DNA from: Streptomyces harbinensis
GTDB taxonomy: Bacteria > Actinomycetota > Actinomycetes > Streptomycetales > Streptomycetaceae
Length of the DNA stretch: 64,000 nt
Direction: 5' to 3'
NCBI RefSeq assembly: GCF_900116145.1
Contig: NZ_FPAB01000003.1
Span: 62,001 to 126,000, forward strand
The position numbers and the translations under genes are program-made. The number at the start of each line of letters is the position of its first letter. The stretch's first letter is position 1. Below are positions 34,248-43,632 of the stretch, one piece after another. Under the pieces are notes generated by a model. It made no database searches. It was not told the origin of the DNA and was given only the letters and a program-made list of their open reading frames with translations.

Positions 34248-34897
34248 CGTTCCTCCTCATTCCGGTCAAGGCCGGCTCCTGCCGGGTCAAAAGATCCCTC
34301 AAGGCCGGGCAAAACATGCAGCACGACCTGGACCCCTTCGGCACCCTCGGGCGCCTCCCCGGGCCCGGTGGCGGAGGCCGGGCGGTAGCGGGCGACGACC
34401 TCGTCCAGCTCGTTGCGCAGCCGGGTCGCCTCCTGCGGGGTGAGCCGCAGCAGCCGGTCGCCGAGGCCGAGGGTCTCGCGCCATTCGCGGGGCATCGTCA
34501 CCAGTTCGTCGAGGGTGCGCCGGGTGGCCTCGGCGTGCGCGAGAGCAACGGACTGGAGGAAGGCCAGGGTGGCCTCGGGCTCCCGCTCGCGCAGGGTGCG
34601 GTCGCCGAACGAGGTGAGCCGGTGGACCGAGCGCCACCAGCGTTCCCGGGCGTTTCCGCGCTCGGTGTCCTCCTCGACGAAGCCGGCCGCGGCCAGCTGC
34701 CGCAGGTGGTAGCTGGTGGCCCCGGAGGTGAGCCCGAGCCGGGTGGCGAGCAGGGTCGCGGTGGCCGGTCCGTTGCGGCGCAGCAGGCCGAGCAGCCGGA
34801 CCCGTACCGGGTGGGCGAGGGCGCGCAGGCCCTTGGCGTCGAGGACGGCGACGTCCCGCTCGTCGTACGGCAGGGGGGCGGGCTGTGGATCGGTCAT
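34244..34897 (-). CDS. ArsR/SmtB-type winged helix regulator
   Basis: A 217-residue regulator. The winged HTH is in the first 85 residues: LDAKGLRALAHPVRVRLLGLL, then LATRLGLTSGATSYHLRQLAAAGFVEED (recognition helix). The long C-terminal part (residues 95-217, helical with RWWRSVHRLT and LTPQEATRLRNELDEVVARYR) resembles the extended ArsR family found beside MFS pumps. No metal-binding cysteines are present, so it responds to a small molecule or protein. It is divergent from the K+ efflux genes across 119 bp holding an AT-rich repeat region. Confidence 0.83.
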   Translation of the reverse strand: MTDPQPAPLPYDERDVAVLDAKGLRALAHPVRVRLLGLLRRNGPATATLLATRLGLTSGATSYHLRQLAAAGFVEEDTERGNARERWWRSVHRLTSFGDRTLREREPEATLAFLQSVALAHAEATRRTLDELVTMPREWRETLGLGDRLLRLTPQEATRLRNELDEVVARYRPASATGPGEAPEGAEGVQVVLHVLPGLEGSFDPAGAGLDRNEEER

Positions 34898-34915
34898 GGA
34901 CGCACTCTAGAACCG

Positions 34916-34949
34916 CAAAGAGAGTTTTGCAAAGAAGTCTTTCCAAAGA
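34916..34949. promoter_or_regulatory. Three CAAAGA direct repeats at 14-bp period, candidate operator
   Basis: CAAAGA occurs at 34916-34921, 34930-34935 and 34944-34949, each 14 bp apart, preceded by G, G and C. The second repeat also forms AAAGA-AG-TCTTT, a short palindrome. This AT-rich island starts 19 bp upstream of the ArsR-type regulator start codon and is the natural candidate for its autoregulatory operator. Confidence 0.5.
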
Positions 34950-35016
34950 GTTCCGGGCAATCCGCGTGGCTATCCTCGGCCCCGACCACTGCGGCTCAGG
35001 AAGGCGCGACACACTC

Positions 35017-35496
35017 ATGGGCACCAAACGAACCCCGCTGCCGGGCGTGGGCGTTCAGTACGACATCAGCAGCCGTGACGGGCGGCACATCTCCGTCGTG
35101 GCCCACGAGGACGGCCGGCGCTTCCTGGGGTTCTACGACCCCGAGGACCCCGACACCTGCCGCTGCACCGTGCCGCTGGACGCCGACGAGGCCGCCAAGC
35201 TGGCCTCGCTCATCGCCCCGGACTCCACCAGTGCGTCCTTCGCCCCCGGCGAGATCGGCCTGGACCTCATCACCGAACGCATCGCGATCGGCGCCGACTC
35301 GCCCTACCGGGGCCGCCCGCTCGGCGACACCAGAGCACGCACCCGCACCGGCGCCTCGATAGTCGCCGTGCTGCGCAGGACCGGCGCCCACCCGTCTCCC
35401 GGTCCCGACTACCGACTCGAGGCAGGTGACACGCTGCTGGTCGTGGGCACGCGCGAGGGTGTCTCCGACCTCGCCGACATCATCGCTGGGGGATAA
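35017..35496 (+). CDS. KhtT-like TrkA-C domain regulatory subunit of a K+/H+ antiporter
   Basis: A 159-residue cytoplasmic protein. The N-terminal part (residues 1-70) is a small beta-rich domain, and residues about 75-159 form a TrkA-C (RCK_C) domain: GLDLITERIAIGADSPYRGRPLGD, TGASIVAVLRR and LEAGDTLLVVGTREGVSDL. In Bacillus KhtT binds nucleotides and gates the membrane partner KhtU. The antiporter gene follows six bases after the stop codon, so the two are one operon. The start is set by ATG at 35017; the ribosome site GGAAGG is somewhat distant (about 13 nt). Confidence 0.85.
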   Translation: MGTKRTPLPGVGVQYDISSRDGRHISVVAHEDGRRFLGFYDPEDPDTCRCTVPLDADEAAKLASLIAPDSTSASFAPGEIGLDLITERIAIGADSPYRGRPLGDTRARTRTGASIVAVLRRTGAHPSPGPDYRLEAGDTLLVVGTREGVSDLADIIAGG

Positions 35497-35502
35497 CCGC
35501 GT

Positions 35503-36741
35503 ATGCACGAAACCACCACCATGCTGATCGAGCTGGGAGCGGTCGTGTTCGGGCTCGGCATCGTCGGCCGCCTGGCCGGCCGGCTCGGACTCTCCCCCAT
35601 CCCGCTCTATCTGCTCGGCGGGCTCGCCTTCGGCCAGGGCGGACTGCTCCCCCTCACCACCACCGAGGGCTTCATCGAGATCGGCGCCGAGATCGGCGTC
35701 ATCCTCCTGCTGCTGATGCTCGGCCTGGAGTACAGCCCCTCCGAACTCGTCGACAGCCTCAAGACCCAGTACCCCTCCGGCATCGTCGACTTCGTCCTCA
35801 ACGCCACCCCCGGCGCCGTCGCCGGACTGCTGCTCGGCTGGGGCCCGGTCGGCGCCACCGCGCTCGCCGGCGTCACCTACATCTCCTCCTCCGGCGTCAT
35901 CGCCAAGGTCCTCACCGACCTCGGCCGGCTCGGCAACCGGGAAACCCCCGTCATCCTCGGCATCCTCGTCATCGAGGACCTCACGATGGCCGCCTATCTG
36001 CCGCTGCTCACCGCCATGCTGGCCGGCGTCGGCCTGGCCGGCGGCAGCCTCACCCTGCTCATCGCCCTCGGAACGGCGGCCACCGCGCTGTGGGTCGCCC
36101 TGCGGCACGGCCGGTTCATCTCCAAGGCGGTCTCCTCCGACAACCCCGAGATGCTGCTGCTCGTCGTCCTCGGCCTCACCCTGCTGGTGGCCGGCTTCGC
36201 CCAGCAACTCAAGGTCTCGGCCGCGGTCGGCGCGTTCCTCGTCGGCATCGCCCTCTCCGGCGAGGTCGCCCACAACACCCGGCAGCTGTTCACCCCGCTG
36301 CGCGACCTCTTCGCCGCCGTCTTCTTCGTCTTCTTCGGCCTGTCCACCGTCCCCGGCGACATCCCGCCGGTGCTCGTCCCGGCGCTGCTGCTCGCCGCCG
36401 TCACCACCGTCACCAAGATCGGCACCGGCTGGTACGCGGCCAAGCGGGCCGGCATCGGCCCCCGCGGCCGGCTGCGGGCCGGGGGAGCGCTGGTGGCCCG
36501 CGGCGAGTTCTCCATCGTGATCGCGGGGCTGGCCACCGGCGTCGAACCACGCATCGCGCCGATCGCCACCGCCTACGTGCTCATCCTCGTCATCGTGGGC
36601 CCGTTCGCCACCCGCTGGGCCCAGCCGGTCGGCATGAAGATCCTCGACTGGCGCGAGGAGCGCCGCGCCACCACGGCGGCCACCGCGACCGAGCGAACCC
36701 CCGCCCTGGAGTCCACCGACCCGCAGGGCGCCACCTCCTGA
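35503..36741 (+). CDS. CPA2-family cation:proton antiporter (KhtU-like)
   Basis: A 412-residue membrane protein with about 12 hydrophobic segments, typical of CPA2 exchangers. Landmarks are PLYLLGGLAFGQGG in the first third, YISSSGVIAKVLTDLGRLGNRETPVILGILVIEDLTMAAYLPLL near residue 125-170 (with the conserved ED motif of the ion site), and AVGAFLVGIALSG. No C-terminal NAD-binding domain is fused; that role is filled by the TrkA-C protein encoded just upstream. Together they probably export K+ in exchange for H+, opposing the Kdp importer 1.5 kb away. Confidence 0.87.
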   Translation: MHETTTMLIELGAVVFGLGIVGRLAGRLGLSPIPLYLLGGLAFGQGGLLPLTTTEGFIEIGAEIGVILLLLMLGLEYSPSELVDSLKTQYPSGIVDFVLNATPGAVAGLLLGWGPVGATALAGVTYISSSGVIAKVLTDLGRLGNRETPVILGILVIEDLTMAAYLPLLTAMLAGVGLAGGSLTLLIALGTAATALWVALRHGRFISKAVSSDNPEMLLLVVLGLTLLVAGFAQQLKVSAAVGAFLVGIALSGEVAHNTRQLFTPLRDLFAAVFFVFFGLSTVPGDIPPVLVPALLLAAVTTVTKIGTGWYAAKRAGIGPRGRLRAGGALVARGEFSIVIAGLATGVEPRIAPIATAYVLILVIVGPFATRWAQPVGMKILDWREERRATTAATATERTPALESTDPQGATS

Positions 36742-36851
36742 CCCTCACCCCGGGAAGGGATGTGCGAATCCGGGGCCGTCCGCCCAGCGCACGGCCCCGG
36801 CGCCCCCGGGCACCGGCAGCCGGCCGGCCCCAGGTGGCCCCCGGCGGCGCC

Positions 36852-36857
36852 TAGCCT
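36852..36857 (+). promoter_or_regulatory. -10 hexamer (TAGCCT) of a leaderless transcript
   Basis: TAGCCT is followed by six bases and the GTG start at 36864. Confidence 0.45.
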
Positions 36858-36863
36858 TCCCGG

Positions 36864-37160
36864 GTGGAGTGTCCCGGCTGCCAAGACCCCAGCGGCATCT
36901 CCGCCGTCAGCAACCGACGGGGCGCCTACTGCTTCCCCTGCCTGAGCTGCGGACAGGTCGCCATCGTCGCCCCGGACGGCGGCTTCGCCTTCTCCACCGC
37001 CGAACCCTGCCGCACCCCCGGCTGCGACGGCTCCACCGGCCTCGGCTACCGCTACCTGGACTCCGGCGTCTTCGACCGCGCCGCCCTCGAACCCTGCGAC
37101 CAGTGCTACGGCGGCGACCGCACCCAGCAGTGGCCGACCCGGGTCGGCCGGCTCGGCTGA
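36864..37160 (+). CDS. Small zinc-ribbon protein of unknown function
   Basis: A 98-residue cysteine-rich protein with nine Cys: C3-x2-C6, C23-x2-C26-x2-C29, C49-x4-C54 and C78-x2-C81. This spacing suggests two zinc ribbons. The rest is short and polar, without membrane segments or catalytic motifs. A leaderless -10 hexamer precedes the GTG. It lies between the K+ antiporter operon and the end of the kdp operon, with only 3 bp to the convergent kdpD stop. I do not recognise a characterised family; a DNA- or protein-binding accessory role is possible. Confidence 0.65.
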   Translation: MECPGCQDPSGISAVSNRRGAYCFPCLSCGQVAIVAPDGGFAFSTAEPCRTPGCDGSTGLGYRYLDSGVFDRAALEPCDQCYGGDRTQQWPTRVGRLG

Positions 37161-37163
37161 CCC

Positions 37164-38264
37164 TCACAACCGGCCGTGCGCCGCCTCCTCGTGGGTCACG
37201 ACGTACACATCGATGTACTCGCCCGACCCCTCCACGATCGCGGTGCCCACCCCCTTGCCCGCCACCAGTGACTTCATCCGGCCCCGGCGGGACGCGCCGA
37301 TCACGATCTGGGTGGCGTTCACCCCGCGCGCGAACTCCACGACCGCCGCCGCCACATCGTCCGCCGTCACCAGCTCGAACGTGCCGCCCAGCCGCTCCGT
37401 CAGCGCCCGCTGCCGCTCCAGCTCCGCGCTCGGCGCCTCGGCCAGCCCGTCGTCCCGGCGCACGTGCAGCGCCAGGAACTCCCCGCCCGCGCCGCGCACC
37501 GCGATGCGGTGGCCCCGGCGGATCAGCGTCAGGCCCTCCGGGCCGCCCGACAGGGCGACCAGCACCCGCTCCCGCGTCGCCCACGGCGCCCGGATGCCCT
37601 GCTCGCCCCGGTACCGCTGGAGCGCCTCCTCCACCCGGTCGGCCACCCACAGCAGCGCCAGTTCGCGCAGCGCGGTGAGGTTGCCCTCCCGGAAGTAGTG
37701 GGTCAGTGCCTCCCGCGCCCTGGGCGGCGGATAGATGTCGCCGTACTCCATCCGGCGGCGCAGCGCCTGCGCCGACAGGTCCACCAGCTCGATCTGGTCG
37801 GCCCGGCGCACCACCTCGTCGGGGACCGTCTCGCGCTGCGTCACCCCGGTGATGTGCGCGACCACCTCGTTGAGGGACTCCAGATGCTGGATGTTGAGGG
37901 TCGACACCACATGGATGCCGGCCTCCAGCAGTTCCCCGATGTCCTGCCAGCGTTTCTCGTGGCGGCTGCCGGGCACGTTGGTGTGCGCGAGTTCGTCCAC
38001 CAGCGCCACCTCGGGGCGCCGCGCCAGGACCGCGTCGAGGTCCATCTCGGTGAAGGTGACACCCCGGTGGGTCAGCTCCCGGCGCGGTACGGTCTCCAGG
38101 CCCTCCGCCATCCGCCGGGTCGGCTCCCGGCCGTGGTCCTCCATGAAGCCGATGACCACGTCCCCGCCCAGCGCCGCCCGCCGCCGGCCGTCCGCGAGCA
38201 TGTCGTACGTCTTGCCCACACCGGGCGCCGCGCCCAGGAAGACCCGCAGGGTGCCCCGTGCCAT
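37164..38264 (-). CDS. kdpD: KdpD N-terminal sensor (KdpD + USP domains) lacking the histidine kinase half
   Basis: A 366-residue protein. Residues 1-210 form the KdpD cytoplasmic sensor domain with a Walker A-like motif GAAPGVGKTY, followed by GGDVVIGFMEDHGREPTRRMAEGLE, VDELAHTNVPGSRHEKRWQDIGELL and HVVSTLNIQHLESLNE. Residues 225-366 are a universal stress protein domain with an ATP-binding GASRRGRMKSLV loop. Full KdpD (about 850-890) continues with four membrane helices and a histidine kinase; none follows here, as the frame ends with a proper stop and the next gene is convergent. Truncated KdpD proteins are known in some cyanobacteria. It follows kdpC by 7 bp; kdpE is absent. Confidence 0.88.
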   Translation of the reverse strand: MARGTLRVFLGAAPGVGKTYDMLADGRRRAALGGDVVIGFMEDHGREPTRRMAEGLETVPRRELTHRGVTFTEMDLDAVLARRPEVALVDELAHTNVPGSRHEKRWQDIGELLEAGIHVVSTLNIQHLESLNEVVAHITGVTQRETVPDEVVRRADQIELVDLSAQALRRRMEYGDIYPPPRAREALTHYFREGNLTALRELALLWVADRVEEALQRYRGEQGIRAPWATRERVLVALSGGPEGLTLIRRGHRIAVRGAGGEFLALHVRRDDGLAEAPSAELERQRALTERLGGTFELVTADDVAAAVVEFARGVNATQIVIGASRRGRMKSLVAGKGVGTAIVEGSGEYIDVYVVTHEEAAHGRL

Positions 38265-38271
38265 GCCCGCC

Positions 38272-38844
38272 TCACCCCGCCGCCGCGGCCAGCGCCGCGT
38301 TCAGTTCCAGCACGTTCACCCGCTCCTGGCCCAGGAAACCGAGGGCGCGGCCGGTGGTGTGGGCGTCCACCAGCTCCCGTACCCGCTCCGCGTCCAGGCC
38401 GCGGGCCCGCGCCACCCGGGTCACCTGGAGGTGCGCGTACGCGGGTGAGATGTGCGGATCGAGGCCGCTGGCGGAGGAGGTGAGCGCGTCGGCCGGGACG
38501 GAGTCCGCCGGTACGCCCTCGGTGCGCGCCACCGCCGTACGGCGCAGCCGCACCTCCGCCAGCAGCCGGCCGCTGTCCGGCCCCAGGTCGCTGCCGCCGG
38601 TGGCCAGCGGGTCGTACGCGCCGGGGCGCGGGTGGAACCACAGCGGCCCGGTGAACTCCTGGCCGATCAGCGAGGACCCCACCACCCGGCCGTCCACCCG
38701 CAGCAGCGAGCCGTCCGCCCGGCCGGGGAACGCGGTGCGGGCGATGCCCCAGATCAGCAGCGGGTAGAGCAGCCCGCACACCACCGTCATCAGCAGCAGG
38801 ATGCGCAGCCCTGCCGCCGCCTGGCGGGCGACTCCGGCGAACAC
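38272..38844 (-). CDS. kdpC: Potassium-transporting ATPase subunit KdpC
   Basis: A 190-residue single-pass membrane protein that stabilises the KdpFABC complex. The N-terminal membrane helix is LRILLLMTVVCGLLYPLLIWG near residue 11-31, and the periplasmic domain carries SSLIGQEFTGPLWFHPRPGAYDP and the conserved TSSASGLDPHISPAYAHLQVTRVARARG near 120-148. The GTG start at 38844 is set by GGAGG about nine bases upstream; the stop of kdpB is 5 bp away. Family length is 185-200. Confidence 0.93.
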   Translation of the reverse strand: MFAGVARQAAAGLRILLLMTVVCGLLYPLLIWGIARTAFPGRADGSLLRVDGRVVGSSLIGQEFTGPLWFHPRPGAYDPLATGGSDLGPDSGRLLAEVRLRRTAVARTEGVPADSVPADALTSSASGLDPHISPAYAHLQVTRVARARGLDAERVRELVDAHTTGRALGFLGQERVNVLELNAALAAAAG

Positions 38845-38849
38845 GCTCG

Positions 38850-40910
38850 TCAGCCTCCCAGACCCGGCAGCGGTGAGATGAGCAGATCGATCAGCTTGAT
38901 GCCGGCGAACGGGGTGATCAGCCCGCCCACCCCGTACAGCGCCAGATTGCGGCGCAGCAGCCGGGACGCGCCGGCCGGCCGGTAGGCGACGCCGCGCAGC
39001 GCCAGCGGGATGAGCGCCACGATGACCAGCGCGTTGAAGACGACGGCCGACAGGACGGCGGACTCGGGGGAGTGCAGCCCCATGACGTTCAGGTGCCGCA
39101 GCCCGGGATGGAGGCCGGTGAACATCGCCGGGATGATCGCGAAGTACTTGGCCACGTCGTTGGCGAGGGAGAAGGTGGTGAGCGCGCCCCGGGTGATGAG
39201 GAGCTGTTTGCCGATCTCCACGATCTCGATCAGCTTGGTGGGGTTGGAGTCCAGGTCCACCATGTTCCCGGCCTCCTTGGCGGCGTTGGTGCCCGCGTTC
39301 ATCGCCACGCCCACGTCCGCCAGGGCCAGCGCCGGGGCGTCGTTGGTGCCGTCGCCGGTCATCGCCACCAGCCGGCCGTCCGCCTGTTCCTGCCGGATCA
39401 GCCGCATCTTGTCCTCCGGCGTGGCCTCGGCCAGGAAGTGGTCGACGCCCGCCTCGTGGGCGATGGCGGCGGCGGTGGCCGGGTTGTCGCCGGTGATCAT
39501 CACGGTGCGGATGCCCATCCGGCGCAGCTCCGCGAACCGCTTGCGGATCCCGGCCTTGATGATGTCCTTGAGCCGGACCACGCCGAGTACGCGGGCGGGC
39601 TGTCCCGGCGCGCACGCGGCGACCACCAGCGGGGTGCCGCCGGAGGCGCTGATCGCGTCCACCAGTGGGCCGATCTCGGTGAGCGAGGCGCCGCCGGTCT
39701 CCCGCACCCAGGTGATGACGGCGGCGGCGGCGCCCTTGCGGACCATCCGGCCGTCGTCCAGGTCCACGCCGGACATCCGGGTCCGCGCGGAGAAGGGCAC
39801 GAACGCGGCGCCGGTGACCTGGCCCTCCTCGCGGGCGCGCAGCCCGTGCCGTTCCTTGGCGAGGACGACGATGGAGCGGCCCTCGGGGGTCTCGTCGGCG
39901 AGGGAGGCCAGCTGGGCGGCGTCGGCGAGTTCGGCCTCGGAGACGCCGGGGACGGGGACGAACTCGGTCGCCTGCCGGTTGCCGAGGGTGATGGTGCCGG
40001 TCTTGTCCAGCAGCAGGGTGTCGACGTCCCCGGCCGCCTCCACGGCCCGCCCGGAGACGGCCAGCACATTGTGCCGGACCAGCCGGTCCATGCCGGCGAT
40101 GCCGATGGCGGACAGCAGCGCGCCGATGGTGGTCGGGATGAGGCACACCAGCAGCGCCACCAGCACGATGACGCTCTGCGGGCCGCCGGAGTAGGCGGCG
40201 GCGGGCTGGAGCGCGGTGACGGCCAGCAGGAAGACGGTGGTGAGGGCGGCCAGCAGGATGGACAGCGCGACCTCGTTCGGGGTCTTCTGCCGGGTGGCGC
40301 CCTCCACCAGGGCGATCATCCGGTCCAGGAAGCTGTCGCCGGGTTTCGCGGTGATCCGGACGACGATCCGGTCCGACAGCACCCGGGTGCCGCCGGTCGC
40401 GGCCGAGCGGTCGCCGCCCGATTCGCGGATCACCGGGGCGGATTCGCCGGTGATGGCGGACTCGTCGACGCTGGCGATGCCCTCGACCACCTCGCCGTCG
40501 CCGGGCACCGTCTGCCCGGCCTCCACCACCACCAGGTCGCCGACGCGCAGCCGGACGCCGGGCACCTCCTCCTCGCGGCCGTCCCCGTCCGGCACCAGCC
40601 GCCGGGCGACCGTCTCGTGCTTGGCGCGGCGCAGCGCCGCCGCCTGGGCGCGGCCCCGGCCCTCGGCGACCGCTTCGGCGAGGTTGGCGAACAGGACGGT
40701 GCACCACAGCCACGCGGCGACGGCGACGGCGAAGAAGCCGGGGGAGGCGAGGGCCAGGACGGTGGTCAGCGCGGCGCCGGTCCACACCACGAACATCACC
40801 GGGTTGCGGGCCATGTGGCGCGGGCCGAGCTTGCGCAGCGCGGCCGGGAGGGCGGCCAGCAGCCGGCGCGGGCCGAACGCGCCGGGCGGGGCGCCGCCGC
40901 GCCCGGTCAC
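38850..40910 (-). CDS. kdpB: Potassium-transporting ATPase ATP-binding subunit KdpB
   Basis: A 686-residue P-type ATPase that energises high-affinity K+ uptake. Hallmarks: actuator TGES in [16 protein letters not shown] near residue 150, phosphorylation motif [13 protein letters not shown] near 300, KGAAAAV of the nucleotide domain, [18 protein letters not shown], and hinge [22 protein letters not shown] near 510. Membrane segments flank these and [16 protein letters not shown] precedes the D-K-T-G-T. The GTG start overlaps the kdpA stop by four bases (GTGA), so translation is coupled. Length (680-690) is normal. Confidence 0.96.
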   Translation of the reverse strand: MTGRGGAPPGAFGPRRLLAALPAALRKLGPRHMARNPVMFVVWTGAALTTVLALASPGFFAVAVAAWLWCTVLFANLAEAVAEGRGRAQAAALRRAKHETVARRLVPDGDGREEEVPGVRLRVGDLVVVEAGQTVPGDGEVVEGIASVDESAITGESAPVIRESGGDRSAATGGTRVLSDRIVVRITAKPGDSFLDRMIALVEGATRQKTPNEVALSILLAALTTVFLLAVTALQPAAAYSGGPQSVIVLVALLVCLIPTTIGALLSAIGIAGMDRLVRHNVLAVSGRAVEAAGDVDTLLLDKTGTITLGNRQATEFVPVPGVSEAELADAAQLASLADETPEGRSIVVLAKERHGLRAREEGQVTGAAFVPFSARTRMSGVDLDDGRMVRKGAAAAVITWVRETGGASLTEIGPLVDAISASGGTPLVVAACAPGQPARVLGVVRLKDIIKAGIRKRFAELRRMGIRTVMITGDNPATAAAIAHEAGVDHFLAEATPEDKMRLIRQEQADGRLVAMTGDGTNDAPALALADVGVAMNAGTNAAKEAGNMVDLDSNPTKLIEIVEIGKQLLITRGALTTFSLANDVAKYFAIIPAMFTGLHPGLRHLNVMGLHSPESAVLSAVVFNALVIVALIPLALRGVAYRPAGASRLLRRNLALYGVGGLITPFAGIKLIDLLISPLPGLGG

Positions 40911-42568
40911 CGCAGGCCCTCCGCGAGCGGCCCGAGGGCGAGGACCGGGAAGAAGGTGAGCCCGGCGACCACCACGGTGACCGTGACGAGCAGCCCGGTG
41001 AACAGCGGGGTGTGGGCGGGCAGGGTGCCGGTACCCGTCGGGGTGTGCTGCTGGCCGGCCAGCGAGCCGGCGAGTCCCAGCACCACCACCATCGGCAGGT
41101 AACGGCCGATCAGCATCGCCAGACCCAGGCCGGTCTGCCAGAACACGGTGTCGGCGCCGAGGCCGGCGAAGGCGCTGCCGTTGTTGTTGGCGGCGGACGC
41201 GAACGCGTACAGCGCTTCGCTCAGCCCGTGCGGCGGGCCGGCCAGGAGGGTGGCGCGCGGCTCGGGGAAGCCGAGCGCGAGCCCGGTGCCGGCCAGCACC
41301 GTCACCGGCATCACCAGCACGTACAGCGCCAGCAGGGTGATCTCCTTGGGCCGCAGCTTCTTGCCCAGGTATTCGGGGGTGCGGCCCACCATCAGCCCGG
41401 CCAGGAACACCGCGAGCATGGCCAGCACCAGCATCCCGTACAGGCCGGCGCCCACCCCGCCCGGCGCGACCTCGCCCAGCAGCATGGCGGCCAGCAGGGC
41501 GCCGCCGCCCAGCGGGGTGAAGCTGTCGTGCCTCGCGTCGGTCGCCCCGGTGGAGGTGCCGGTCGTGGAGGCGGCGAACAGCGCCGAGTCCCACACCCCG
41601 AACCGCCACTCCTTGCCCTCGGTGGCCGCGCCGACCGCCTGCGGCACCTGTCCGCCGTGGGCGGCCTCGGCGGCGGTGACGGCGGCGAGCCCGGCGGCCC
41701 ACAGCACGCCCATCGCGGCCAGTACCGCGAGGCCGTGCCGGGGCGAGCCGGTCATCCTCCCGAAGGCGCGGGGCAGGGCGGAGGGGATGAGCAGCAGCAG
41801 GAAGATCTGGAAGAAGTTGCTGAACGGGGTGGGGTTCTCGTACGGGTGGGCGGAGTTCGCACCGTAGTAGCCGCCGCCGTTGCTGCCGAGCAGTTTGACG
41901 GCCTCCTGGGAGGCGACCGGGCCGCCGGTCAGCGCCTGGGTGCCGCCGCCGAGGGTGGTGATCTCGCGCGCCGCGTGGAAGTTCTGCACCACGCCGCAGG
42001 CCGCCAGCACGACGGCGGCGAGCACCGCGAGCGGCAGCAGCACGCGGACCGTGCCGCGCACCAGGTCCACCCAGAAGTTGCCCAGCCGGTCGGTGCGGGA
42101 GCGGGTGAAGCCACGGATCAGGGCCACCGCGACGGAGAGGCCGACGGCGGCCGAGAGCACGTTCTGGACGGCGAGTCCGGCCATCTGGACGAGCGGTCCC
42201 AGGGTGTTCTCGCCCGCGTACCACTGCCAGTCGGTGTTGCTGACGAAGGCGACGGCGGTGTTGAAGGCGCCCGAGGGGTGCATCCCGTCGTGGCCCTGGG
42301 CCAGCGGCAGTACGCCCTGGAGCCGCAGCAGGGCGTACAGGAGGAGCGCGGAGACGGCGGAGAAGGCCAGCAGCGACAGCGCGTACGCCGTCCACCGCTG
42401 GTCGGCGCGCGGATCGACGCGGGCGATCCGGTACACCAGCCGCTCGGCGCCCAGGTGCCGTTCGGAGGTGTAGACGCGGGCGAGGTGGTTGCCGAGCGGG
42501 ACGTGGGCGAGGGCGAGCAGGAGCAGCAGCGCGCCGATGCCCAGCAGTCCGGCGCCGGCGTCCGGCAT
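40907..42568 (-). CDS. kdpA: Potassium-transporting ATPase K+-binding subunit KdpA
   Basis: A 553-residue membrane channel-like subunit of the superfamily of K+ transporters. Four selectivity-filter-like loops are visible, among them [13 protein letters not shown] near residue 120, [25 protein letters not shown] near 225-250, and [18 protein letters not shown] near 460. The first 40 residues are membrane helix and [16 protein letters not shown]. The ATG at 42568 overlaps the stop of kdpF (TGATG); a frame extension ten residues upstream lacks support. Length is as in other KdpA (550-600). Confidence 0.95.
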   Translation of the reverse strand: MPDAGAGLLGIGALLLLLALAHVPLGNHLARVYTSERHLGAERLVYRIARVDPRADQRWTAYALSLLAFSAVSALLLYALLRLQGVLPLAQGHDGMHPSGAFNTAVAFVSNTDWQWYAGENTLGPLVQMAGLAVQNVLSAAVGLSVAVALIRGFTRSRTDRLGNFWVDLVRGTVRVLLPLAVLAAVVLAACGVVQNFHAAREITTLGGGTQALTGGPVASQEAVKLLGSNGGGYYGANSAHPYENPTPFSNFFQIFLLLLIPSALPRAFGRMTGSPRHGLAVLAAMGVLWAAGLAAVTAAEAAHGGQVPQAVGAATEGKEWRFGVWDSALFAASTTGTSTGATDARHDSFTPLGGGALLAAMLLGEVAPGGVGAGLYGMLVLAMLAVFLAGLMVGRTPEYLGKKLRPKEITLLALYVLVMPVTVLAGTGLALGFPEPRATLLAGPPHGLSEALYAFASAANNNGSAFAGLGADTVFWQTGLGLAMLIGRYLPMVVVLGLAGSLAGQQHTPTGTGTLPAHTPLFTGLLVTVTVVVAGLTFFPVLALGPLAEGLR

Positions 42569-42657
42569 CAGAACCGCTCCGGGAAGACCAGCACCCACAG
42601 CAGATAGCCCAGCAGACCGCAGGAGGCGAGGAGGCCGAGAACGTTCTCCCAGCTCAC
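42568..42657 (-). CDS. kdpF: Potassium-transporting ATPase small subunit KdpF
   Basis: A 29-residue single-helix peptide: GTG start, short N-terminus, hydrophobic [17 protein letters not shown] helix, then PERF, the typical KdpF ending. KdpF stabilises the KdpFABC complex in the membrane. It overlaps the preceding 27-residue peptide gene by four bases (GTGA) and kdpA by one (TGATG), so all three are translated as a coupled set. Confidence 0.88.
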   Translation of the reverse strand: MSWENVLGLLASCGLLGYLLWVLVFPERF

Positions 42658-42737
42658 CGGCGGTCCACTCCCCTCACGATCAGCACCAGCACCGCGAAGA
42701 ACCCGGTCGTCAGCGCGATAACGGCCACGTCTGCCAT
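42654..42737 (-). CDS. 27-residue single-helix membrane peptide at the head of the kdp operon
   Basis: A 28-codon frame from ATG at 42737: MADVAV, then a hydrophobic helix to about residue 21, then RGVDRR. It is not KdpF, which is the next gene, yet has the same size and topology. Its TGA overlaps the kdpF GTG. Streptomyces kdp operons often have a small frame at this point, annotated as hypothetical. It could be a second accessory helix of the Kdp complex or a translational leader. The start lacks a clear ribosome-binding site. Confidence 0.7.
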   Translation of the reverse strand: MADVAVIALTTGFFAVLVLIVRGVDRR

Positions 42738-42785
42738 CAGCGAAGTCTGCACAGCGGGCCGCGGGGGCGCGGGGCGCGCGCCGGG

Positions 42786-43589
42786 TCAGCCGGGTGAACC
42801 ACCCGATCGGGCCAGGGTGGTGGCGGCGAGGAAGTCGCCGAGGGCGGCGTTGAACGCCGACTCCTGCTCCAGGTTCGGCAGGTGACCGGCCGCCTCGATG
42901 ACGGCCAGCCGGGAGTCGGGGAGGTGCCGGTGCATCAGCTCGGCCTCGGCGACCGGGGTGTACGCGTCGTGCCGGCCGACCACGATCAGGGTGGGCACGG
43001 TGATCCGGGGCAGCAGCGGCAGATAGTCGGGGCGTTCGGCCCGGCCGCGCAGCGCCGCCGCCGCGCCGGCCGGGTCGGTGGTGTCCATCATGGCCAGCAC
43101 GTGCCGGTTGACGTCGGGCCGGGTCTGGAGGGTGTCGCGGCACACCATCTTCGGCAGCGTCTCGTCGGCGTACGCGGTCATGCCCTCGCGCAGCAGCCGG
43201 TCGGCGGTGGTGCGGCGCAGCCGCCGGGCGGGCTCGGTGTCGGCGCGGGCGCTGCCGGCGGCGAGGACGAGGGCGGCGACCCGCTCGGGGAAGAGCCGGT
43301 AGAACTCCAGGGCGATCTGGGCGCCCATGGACAGGCCGCCGACCGTGCAGCGCTCGACGCCGAGCCGGTCCAGGAGCGCGGCGAGGTCCCGGGCGAACAC
43401 GTCGAGGGTGGTGTGGTCGCCCGCGGGCGGGGTGTCCCCGTAACCGCGCAGGTCGGGGACGATCACCCGGTGGCCGGCGGCGGCGAAGTGCTCGGTCTGC
43501 GGCTGCCACAGGGTGCGGTTGAAGGGGTGGCCGTGCACCAGCAGCAGGGGAGCACCGGTACCCCGGTCCTCGAATGCGGTGTTCCGCAT
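42786..43589 (-). CDS. Alpha/beta hydrolase
   Basis: A 267-residue alpha/beta hydrolase fold protein. The oxyanion region is LLVHGHPFNRTLWQPQ, the nucleophile elbow GLSMGAQ near residue 90, the acid in VVGRHDAYTPVAEAE near 210 and the histidine in AAGHLPNLEQ near 240, so the catalytic triad is complete. The lid between them has YADETLPKMVCRDTLQTRPDVNRHV. GGGAGG lies five bases before the ATG. It is divergent from a MocR-type regulator across 95 bp with repeated GCAATA elements, so that regulator probably controls it. The natural substrate is unknown. Confidence 0.83.
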   Translation of the reverse strand: MRNTAFEDRGTGAPLLLVHGHPFNRTLWQPQTEHFAAAGHRVIVPDLRGYGDTPPAGDHTTLDVFARDLAALLDRLGVERCTVGGLSMGAQIALEFYRLFPERVAALVLAAGSARADTEPARRLRRTTADRLLREGMTAYADETLPKMVCRDTLQTRPDVNRHVLAMMDTTDPAGAAAALRGRAERPDYLPLLPRITVPTLIVVGRHDAYTPVAEAELMHRHLPDSRLAVIEAAGHLPNLEQESAFNAALGDFLAATTLARSGGSPG

Positions 43590-43632
43590 GGGGTCCTCCC
43601 GTTCGGGTCTTGACGGATCGAGGCTATCCGGA

